Source: an uncultured Clostridia bacterium
Lineage (GTDB): Bacteria; Bacillota; Clostridia; TANB77; CAG-508
Direction: 5' to 3'
Length of the DNA stretch: 18,869 nt
NCBI GenBank assembly: GCA_934149115.1
Contig: CAKPDW010000023.1
Location: 1 to 18,869 of the forward strand
Part shown: piece by piece, positions 13,462 through 18,869 of the stretch
Layout of the letters: every line of letters starts with the position of its first letter
Position numbering within the stretch: position 1 is the stretch's first letter
Program-made: the position numbers and the translations under genes
The notes under the pieces: model-generated
Told to the model about the DNA's origin: nothing
Databases searched by the model: none
Seen by the model: the letters and a program-made list of their open reading frames with translations, nothing else

Positions 13462-14937
13462 TTAATATTTATTGTTTATTGTACAATCTGTTATCATATA
13501 TTTCCCTGTTTCTTTATTGTATTCTATTGTAAGTGTAATTGTTGCTTCTACTATATCTCCTAATGAGTCTATGTCTGTCAATTGTACTTTTGTTATTCCT
13601 TTTTCAGAACTTAATACTTTGGCTTTTTTAGTGTCTATTACTGGTCCGTCTCCTATTCCTCCTCTAACTAAATATACTTTTCCATTATATTCTTTTAATC
13701 CTTCTGTATAGCTTGAAGATGGGCTTTTTCTTAATTTAGTAATTGCATCAGATGTCATATATGTTGCCATTTGATCTTTTAGGCTTTGAATACTTTTTAG
13801 TCCAACTACTTCATATACCATCATTTCTTCTGATGTTCCTGGTATTGTTACTTTTCCTGTTACATCATTTGTTTTATATACAGTTGGTAATCCATAATAT
13901 GAACCTAAATATACGCATGATGCATATTTTAAATGTTCTCCTATTTTTGTTTGTATGTTTTCTGCTGTTATTTTCATTGCTTCTTCTTCAGCTTTTTCTT
14001 TTTCTGCTTTTGCTGTTTCCATTTCTTGTTTTTTCTGTTCTACTTCAGTTACTTTTTGTGTTGTTTCTGCTTTTATTTCGTCTGTTATTATTTCGTCTTC
14101 TGTTTTATATTTGTTTGCTCCTTCTGCTAATGCTGTTTTTAGTTCTTTGTCTTTCATATCTTTTTTATAGTCTATTTTGTCTAAGTCTGTGTTTGCTTTT
14201 ACAAATATTGTATCGAATTTTGGTATTGATATTTGGCTTCCATCTGTTTTGGCTTCTGTAATTTCTTCTCCTTTTGCAAATGTATATTCTCCATCTGTTT
14301 CTGTTGCATTTGTTGATTCTGTAGTATTTGTTGTATTTGAATTTTCAGTTGTGTTTGCTGATTCTGTGCTGTTTGCTGTTGGATTTGTGCTTTCAGATGT
14401 GTTTGCAGGCTCTGTGCTATTTGCTGTATTTGTGCTTTCAGTTGTGTTTGTTGGTTCTGTATTGTTTGTTATTGTGTTTTCAACTGTATTTTCTGGTTCT
14501 GTTGTTTCTCCTGCAATTTGTGATGATACTTTTTTATATATGTCTGCACTTTCTGTTTCTTTATGTGTATACCAGTTGTATTTTTGATTGCTTATGTCAT
14601 ATAATAATTCTACATCTGTTATTCCTAAATCTATTATGTTTTTTACTGTTCCATCATTTATATAATAAATATCTGTATTTGTTTTGTTTTCTTTATTATA
14701 TTCTACTAACATTACTGGCTCTTGGATATTTTCTACTTCTATGAAACTTAATTTTGAATTGTCTTGAATATTTCCGTTACTGTCTTTTTTTATGTAGTTA
14801 TAATATGTATTTGCCCATCCTTGTTCAATTGGCTTTTGGGCTTCTGTATGTTTATATACAAAATATCCTCCTATTGCTGATGCTACAATTACTACTAAAA
14901 TTATAATTGTAATTATTATAATTTTGTTTTTTTTCAA
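13462..14937 (-). CDS. Membrane-anchored extracytoplasmic protein with Asn/Thr/Ser-rich linker (491 aa)
   Basis: Function unknown. Residues 5-28 are a single hydrophobic membrane anchor after a short basic start; the rest should lie outside. A first globular part (about 36-140) reads SFIEVENIQEPVMLVEY...TDIYYINDGTVKNIID, a beta-rich repeat-like style. Residues about 144-214 are a low-complexity linker of TES-TNT/ANSTE units without lysine or arginine. A coiled coil (about 285-328, QKKQEMETAKAEKEKAEEEA) leads to a C-terminal domain (about 330-491). The start is TTG with AAGGGGG upstream. It follows the 781-aa gene by 15 bases, so the two form one operon closed by the terminator at 13425. Both have the same anchor-domain-linker-domain plan, suggesting that the products act together at the cell surface. 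Confidence 0.85.
   Translation of the reverse strand: MKKNKIIIITIIILVVIVASAIGGYFVYKHTEAQKPIEQGWANTYYNYIKKDSNGNIQDNSKLSFIEVENIQEPVMLVEYNKENKTNTDIYYINDGTVKNIIDLGITDVELLYDISNQKYNWYTHKETESADIYKKVSSQIAGETTEPENTVENTITNNTEPTNTTESTNTANSTEPANTSESTNPTANSTESANTTENSNTTNTTESTNATETDGEYTFAKGEEITEAKTDGSQISIPKFDTIFVKANTDLDKIDYKKDMKDKELKTALAEGANKYKTEDEIITDEIKAETTQKVTEVEQKKQEMETAKAEKEKAEEEAMKITAENIQTKIGEHLKYASCVYLGSYYGLPTVYKTNDVTGKVTIPGTSEEMMVYEVVGLKSIQSLKDQMATYMTSDAITKLRKSPSSSYTEGLKEYNGKVYLVRGGIGDGPVIDTKKAKVLSSEKGITKVQLTDIDSLGDIVEATITLTIEYNKETGKYMITDCTINNKY
14296..14508 (-). repeat. Degenerate in-frame repeat coding the Thr/Asn/Ser/Glu linker
   Basis: About 70 codons consist of short variants of TEST-N, TEPANT and TNTTES units, visible on the plus strand as recurring GCTGATTCTGT/TGTGTTTG words. 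The frame is kept throughout. Such tracts vary in length by slippage. Confidence 0.7.
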
Positions 14938-14952
14938 TTTACTACCCCCTTT

Positions 14953-17298
14953 TTATTTTACATTATTTATATCTTGATATGAAAAATAAATAACATTATT
15001 ATAATATGCTCTTTCTTGTTCTTCTGTAATTTTTATTTCTTTTCCATTTGCATATCTAACTCCTGCATTATCTACATATTGGTTAGTTGTACTATCGTCA
15101 TATCCTCTATCGTGCCACACAACCTTTTCTAATACTAATTTATTATTTTGTAATTTATAAAATCCACTTGAACCTGTTACTATATTTGGTCTAATTTCGC
15201 TATATACAATTTCTTTTTCATTTTTCTCATAGCGGATTCCTCCATAATTGTATATCATATCAATTTTTTCTACTGTTTTATTTGATGTATTATACGTATA
15301 TATTGTATCTACATTCCAAGCTATTTCTAGCTGACTACTTATAATTAATTCTGGTATTCCATCTTTATTCAAATCAAATATACAGTATCCAACATTATTT
15401 AATTGTTTGTCACTTATTTGGGATTCTTGATAATATTTTTTGTAATCTTCTATATATTGTTTACTTGTAATATATTTTTTATATGCTTTTATTGGTTCTG
15501 AATCTGTATTAATTGACAAACTTCCTACTGTCCCTGTTTCTGTTCCTGTCGTTGTATTGCTTGGAGATGATGTACTTGGTGTTTGGTTACTAGAACTTGG
15601 TGTTTCTGTTTTGGTGTTATCTGTTGCTGTATTATTATCTGACCAATCTACTCCTGTTTCTAGTTTTAGTACTGGTTGCTTAACTTCTGCTAAATTTGCG
15701 CTATAGTCTGCTTTGAAAAATACTACGTCTACTGAGCAATCGAATTTTACTTGTAAATATATTCCGAGTTCTATTTTGGCAGTTATTCCTGAGTCGTTAT
15801 CTTGTTTGTTTGTTGAAAATTCTAATTTTGCAGTTGCAAAATATTCATTATATGCTCCTAATTCTACTCCTATTCCTGCATGCGCTATGTCTTTATTTAT
15901 TATGCTTACTCCTCCATCTAGTCCTATTCCTATTTTTATTTCTGCTTTTCCTAATGCTGTAATTTCGTGTGATGATGTTGATTGACTAGTGTTTTGATAT
16001 GCTCTTTTTTCATTTTTATTCATTATGAATCCTGCATGTTGTACTGTTTCAAATTTTCCTTGATATGTTAAATTTATTTGTAATGATAATTGAGTTTGGA
16101 AATATATATCAAAATATACATTTATTCCTGGTATTCCTGTTGGAACTTCGATTGCTCCAATATCTATTGAATTTTCTGATACATCTGGAACTTCGTTTTG
16201 TAGTTTTTGCACTATTTCTTGAATTGATTTGCTGTATTCTTCATCACTTATATTTGATATTCCTTTTAAATATGCATTTCCTGATTTTAGTTCTATTTGT
16301 ATTTCACTTGTTGTTTTTACTGCCATATCATAATTTATTGAAAAATCTTTTTTTACATCTACTATGTATTCTGTTGATATTTCATATGATAATTTTATTG
16401 ATAGGTCATGTTGTTTTAAGGAATCTAATCCTAGTTTTTTTTCTCCGTCTGCCTTAAAGCTTAGTTCGATTTCTATTTTTACTTTATCTCCATCAGTCTC
16501 TAATGATATTTTTGTATCACCTTGTGCTGCATATACTTCTGTTGATAGGAATTTATATAATGCTGATTTTTTTATACTTTTCTCTATTTCTATTTCTGCG
16601 TTTTCTTTTACTTTTAAATCATTAAAATTAATTTTTCCTTCTTTATATAAATCAACGTTTTCATATATTTCTGATATGTTTGGTGCTTCTATTGTGGCTT
16701 CATCACCATTAATGTTTGATATTTTGTATGCGTTATTAATATTATCTCCATCTTTTACTAGGATTGTTTGTCCTTCTTTTATGTCTTTATTGTTTAATTT
16801 TATTTTTGTTTCATCTTCTTGTGTGATATCTTCTTTATTTACTGTTATTGCGTTTTTTGATATTTCATATTCGCTTTTTTGCTTTTCTTTTATCTTAAAT
16901 TGAACTTTTTTTGTTTCTTTTAAATTTTCATCATCAAAATTTGCTGTGTCTAATTCTAATTGATATGTTTCGCCTTCTGTATATTTTTTGTTTGCCTGAA
17001 TATATTTTTTTCCTTTTTGCTCTACTATTTTACTTTCTACTGTTTCATTATTAGAATTTGTAAGTTTATATGAATTTTTATCATTTGTGTCTATTGCAAA
17101 TTTGATATTTGGTTCTGCTTTAGGTATATAATATGTTCCATCATCAAAGATTGCATAATATACTGCTGGATTTTCTTTTAAATTGTTTTTATTTTTTAGA
17201 TAAAAATAGACTCCTAATAGTGTTGTTATGGCTATAATTATTAATAATACTATGAAAACTATGATTTTTATAATTTTATTTGTTTTTTTACTTTTCAT
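14953..17298 (-). CDS. Large membrane-anchored surface protein with VCBS/EF-hand-like C-terminal domain (781 aa)
   Basis: Function unknown. Residues 9-33 are a hydrophobic membrane anchor after a basic start; no cleavage or sorting motif is seen. After an Ig-like region (about 45-135, FDDGTYYIPKAEPNIKFAI...YQLELDT) and a second beta region come about 300 residues of amphipathic beta strands (for example KIEIELSFKADG and GKAEIKIGIGLDGGV). These recall large beta-sheet or lipid-binding surface domains. Residues about 566-599 are a Ser/Thr/Pro linker. The C-terminal domain (about 600-781) opens with YCIFDLNKDGIPELII, the DxNxDGxxE calcium-loop form common in clostridial extracellular proteins. 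The ATG follows AAGGGG. A good extended -10 promoter lies upstream, divergent from a tRNA gene. It leads a two-gene operon. Confidence 0.85.
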   Translation of the reverse strand: MKSKKTNKIIKIIVFIVLLIIIAITTLLGVYFYLKNKNNLKENPAVYYAIFDDGTYYIPKAEPNIKFAIDTNDKNSYKLTNSNNETVESKIVEQKGKKYIQANKKYTEGETYQLELDTANFDDENLKETKKVQFKIKEKQKSEYEISKNAITVNKEDITQEDETKIKLNNKDIKEGQTILVKDGDNINNAYKISNINGDEATIEAPNISEIYENVDLYKEGKINFNDLKVKENAEIEIEKSIKKSALYKFLSTEVYAAQGDTKISLETDGDKVKIEIELSFKADGEKKLGLDSLKQHDLSIKLSYEISTEYIVDVKKDFSINYDMAVKTTSEIQIELKSGNAYLKGISNISDEEYSKSIQEIVQKLQNEVPDVSENSIDIGAIEVPTGIPGINVYFDIYFQTQLSLQINLTYQGKFETVQHAGFIMNKNEKRAYQNTSQSTSSHEITALGKAEIKIGIGLDGGVSIINKDIAHAGIGVELGAYNEYFATAKLEFSTNKQDNDSGITAKIELGIYLQVKFDCSVDVVFFKADYSANLAEVKQPVLKLETGVDWSDNNTATDNTKTETPSSSNQTPSTSSPSNTTTGTETGTVGSLSINTDSEPIKAYKKYITSKQYIEDYKKYYQESQISDKQLNNVGYCIFDLNKDGIPELIISSQLEIAWNVDTIYTYNTSNKTVEKIDMIYNYGGIRYEKNEKEIVYSEIRPNIVTGSSGFYKLQNNKLVLEKVVWHDRGYDDSTTNQYVDNAGVRYANGKEIKITEEQERAYYNNVIYFSYQDINNVK

Positions 17299-17326
17299 TT
17301 TACCCCTTTTAATTTTATTTTTTGTA

Positions 17327-17355
17327 ATTATATCATTACACTAATATATGTGCAA
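17327..17355 (-). promoter_or_regulatory. Predicted extended -10 promoter of the membrane-protein operon
   Basis: TTGCAC (17350-17355), 17 bases, TGA-TATAAT (-10 at 17327-17332) on the minus strand. The -10 with TGN extension is perfect and the -35 poor (3/6). Confidence 0.6.
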
Positions 17356-17374
17356 TTATTTTTTCATAAATCTA

Positions 17375-17404
17375 TTGACGACTGATATGCTTTTATGATA
17401 TAAA
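17375..17404 (+). promoter_or_regulatory. Predicted promoter of the tRNA-Glu gene
   Basis: TTGACG (17375-17380), 18 bases, TATAAA (17399-17404), 5/6 matches each, ending 15 bases before the tRNA. Confidence 0.7.
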
Positions 17405-17419
17405 TATTAATGTTGATGT

Positions 17420-17494
17420 GGCCCCTTGGTCAAGCGGTTAAGACGCCACCCTCTCAAGGTGGAATCATGGGTTCGATTCCCGTAGGGGTCACCA
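17420..17494 (+). tRNA. tRNA-Glu (anticodon CUC)
   Basis: The sequence folds as a full cloverleaf of 75 bases including an encoded CCA. The acceptor GGCCCCU pairs with AGGGGUC (one G-U), the D arm is GGUCAAGCGGUUAAGAC, and the anticodon stem CCACC/GGUGG holds the loop CUCUCAA, with anticodon CUC at 17453-17455. The T arm carries GGGUUCGAUUCCC. The body closely resembles Firmicutes tRNA-Glu. It has its own promoter and terminator and reads the rare GAG codon; GAA-reading tRNA-Glu(UUC) must lie elsewhere. Confidence 0.97.
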
Positions 17495-17533
17495 AAAAAA
17501 GTATCAAGTTTTTATTTTACTTGATACTTTTTT
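17495..17533 (+). terminator. Bidirectional terminator between tRNA-Glu and mrnC
   Basis: A perfect 15-base-pair stem (AAAAAAGTATCAAGT and its complement) with a 9-base loop follows the tRNA CCA at once and ends in T-runs on both strands; mrnC stops 4 bases away on the other side. Confidence 0.9.
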
Positions 17534-17537
17534 ATTT

Positions 17538-17936
17538 TTAAAATTGTATACACATTTCTAATATTTCTTTTAATCTTTCATCTTTTTTGCACAAATATAA
17601 ATATCCTATTAGTCCTTCAAATGCTGTAGAATACATATAATCTTCTGGTTCTGCGTTTTTAGGTAAATGATGATTTTCAGCATTTCTTGCTCTTCTCACA
17701 ATTTCTTTTTCATCATCTGTTAGCTTGTCCATTATTTCTTTTAATATGTCTGCTTGAGCTTTAGCTTTCACATATTTTATTGATTCTATGTGTAGTTTAT
17801 GTGGTTTTAATTTTGTTTTGTTTACTAAGTTGGTTCGTACGTAAAGCTCATATACTGCATCTCCTACATATGCCCATGTTAGTGGTGATAATAAGTTTAT
17901 ATCTACTTCTTCTTTTTCTCTATTTATTAACTCCAT
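17538..17936 (-). CDS. mrnC: Mini-ribonuclease III (23S rRNA 3' maturation)
   Basis: Mini-III is a dimeric RNase III-like enzyme without the double-stranded RNA-binding domain; in Bacillus it matures the ends of 23S rRNA with help from ribosomal protein L3. The 132-residue product has the family signature AYVGDAVYELYVR (22-34, with D26 and E30), KAKAQA (57-62), the central RRARNAENHHLPKNA, and the STAFEGLIGYLYL helix (103-115) carrying the catalytic E107. The length is normal. It starts 4 bases after the rbgA stop, so the two are co-transcribed. In many Firmicutes mrnC sits with cysS and rlmB; here it is paired with another ribosome-assembly gene. Confidence 0.95.
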   Translation of the reverse strand: MELINREKEEVDINLLSPLTWAYVGDAVYELYVRTNLVNKTKLKPHKLHIESIKYVKAKAQADILKEIMDKLTDDEKEIVRRARNAENHHLPKNAEPEDYMYSTAFEGLIGYLYLCKKDERLKEILEMCIQF

Positions 17937-17940
17937 TATT

Positions 17941-18822
17941 TTATTCCGCCTTTTCTAATGTTATTTTTCCTATTCTACCATTTTTAAAATCATCAAGAAT
18001 AATTTTTGCAACTTTTTCTTCATCAATATTTCCACCTGATATTAATGCTCCTCTTTTTTTGCCTATTAAATACATCAACTCTAATGTGTATTGTGGATTA
18101 TCTTTTATTTCGTCTATTTCTTGTTCTGATATTTTATATTTAGCGTATAGATCATCTGAATAGTTTTCATCTAAGAATTTTAATAAATTATATGCAATCT
18201 CTGTTTTTTCTAAAATTTCTTCTTTTATACTTCCTGTATATGCCAAATTTAGTCCAACTTCTTCACTTTCAAATTTTGGCCATAGAACACCTGGTGTGTC
18301 TAATAATTCTATTTGATTACCTATTCTAATCCATTGTTTTTGTCTTGTTACACCTGGTTTATTTCCTACTGTCATTGTTGTTTTTTTAGATATTCTGTTT
18401 ATAAAAGATGATTTTCCTACGTTTGGAATTCCAACTATCATTACTCTTATTGTTTTTCTTATTCTTCCTTTGCTATTTTGAATTTTTAGTTCATCTTCCA
18501 TTATCTTCTCTATGGCTTGTGATACTTGTTTTATTCCTTTTCCTTGATTTGAATCTACGTCTATTGCTAAAATATTTTTCTTTTTAAAATATTCTATCCA
18601 TTTTTTTGTTTCTTTTTCATCTGCAAGGTCTGATTTATTTAAAATCACTATTTTCTTTTTGTTTTTTAGCATTCCTTGTATGTCAGGATTTCGGCTTGAT
18701 TTTGGTATACGTGCGTCTAATAATTCTATTACTACATCTACCAATTTTAAATCTTCTGTTATTTGACGTTTGGTTTTCGCCATATGTCCTGGATACCAGT
18801 TGATATTCATTTGATTTTGCAT
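17941..18822 (-). CDS. rbgA: Ribosome biogenesis GTPase YlqF/RbgA
   Basis: RbgA is a circularly permuted GTPase needed for late 50S subunit assembly. The 293-residue product shows the permuted motif order: G4 NKSD (62-65), G1 GIPNVGKS (131-138), G2 PGVTR (156-160), G3 DTPG (175-178), then the helical C-terminal domain. The N-terminus NINWYPGHMAK is the family hallmark and contains the catalytic-type histidine region (PGHMAK). The start is uncertain. The ATG at 18820-18822 and the in-frame ATG four codons later both lack a good ribosome site, and the frame stays open to the right edge, so the true start could also lie outside the window. The second ATG fits the family best. It precedes mrnC by 4 bases. 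Confidence 0.95.
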   Translation of the reverse strand: MQNQMNINWYPGHMAKTKRQITEDLKLVDVVIELLDARIPKSSRNPDIQGMLKNKKKIVILNKSDLADEKETKKWIEYFKKKNILAIDVDSNQGKGIKQVSQAIEKIMEDELKIQNSKGRIRKTIRVMIVGIPNVGKSSFINRISKKTTMTVGNKPGVTRQKQWIRIGNQIELLDTPGVLWPKFESEEVGLNLAYTGSIKEEILEKTEIAYNLLKFLDENYSDDLYAKYKISEQEIDEIKDNPQYTLELMYLIGKKRGALISGGNIDEEKVAKIILDDFKNGRIGKITLEKAE

Positions 18823-18869
18823 TTCTTCTTTATTTTCATTATTTTTTATTTCTTTTCTTGCTTTTCTTT

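Noticed and set aside
14296..14508. CRISPR-like or satellite repeat
   Set aside because: Units are short, degenerate and in frame within a coding sequence, with no constant repeats or unique spacers.
14177..14587. Plus-strand frame with repeated FVLSVVFVGSVLF units
   Set aside because: It is the antisense image of the Thr/Asn/Ser linker repeat in the 491-residue protein; no start signal supports it.
18823..18869. C-terminus of a separate upstream gene at the right edge
   Set aside because: All three minus frames are Lys/Glu-rich: two stop here and the third stays open in frame with rbgA. The 47 bases cannot tell which, if any, is a real upstream gene.

Overview
The window is very A+T-rich bacterial chromosome, almost all housekeeping genes, and reads as an endospore-forming member of the Clostridia (Bacillota). 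The evidence is the hrcA-grpE-dnaK heat-shock order, WhiA, mini-RNase III, YlqF/RbgA, AAGGAGG-type ribosome sites and an intact mother-cell sigma factor SigK. I cannot name the species. The base composition and the many unfamiliar small proteins would suit one of the A+T-rich gut Clostridia, but that is inference.

Layout. Nearly every gene lies on the minus strand. From left to right: 1-2735 holds dnaK (cut by the window edge), grpE and hrcA, transcribed leftward from a promoter with two CIRCE-like HrcA operators (2754-2833). A small cysteine-containing orphan gene (2957-3193, +) diverges from it and ends at a strong hairpin. 3444-6229 is a tight operon prmC-whiA-hemW (minus) with its own promoter. 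6230-6974 has no protein gene but holds a promoter-driven structured RNA region: a rod that looks like 6S RNA (about 6515-6712) and a second two-hairpin element (6393-6500). Next come a PflX-type radical SAM protein (6975-7856, minus) and sigK (8034-8732, +).

The middle (8899-11683) carries a small zinc-ribbon-like protein, an unknown helical 346-residue protein, a YgjP-type metalloprotease and a helical-bundle protein downstream of recN. recN (11733-13343) has a consensus sigma-A promoter flanked by two LexA/DinR-box-like sites. 13462-17298 is a two-gene operon for large membrane-anchored extracytoplasmic proteins of unknown function. It is divergent from a tRNA-Glu(CUC) gene at 17420-17494. 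The right edge holds rbgA-mrnC, a ribosome/23S rRNA maturation pair.

How the genes work together. The left block is protein quality control under HrcA feedback. prmC (release-factor methylation), rbgA (50S assembly) and mrnC (23S 3' maturation) serve translation. recN serves double-strand break repair and looks SOS-controlled. sigK marks late sporulation. I see no CRISPR array, insertion sequence, prophage or obvious defence cassette. The least explained parts are the intergenic RNA region, the membrane-protein operon, and the small proteins at 2957-3193 and 8899-9198.
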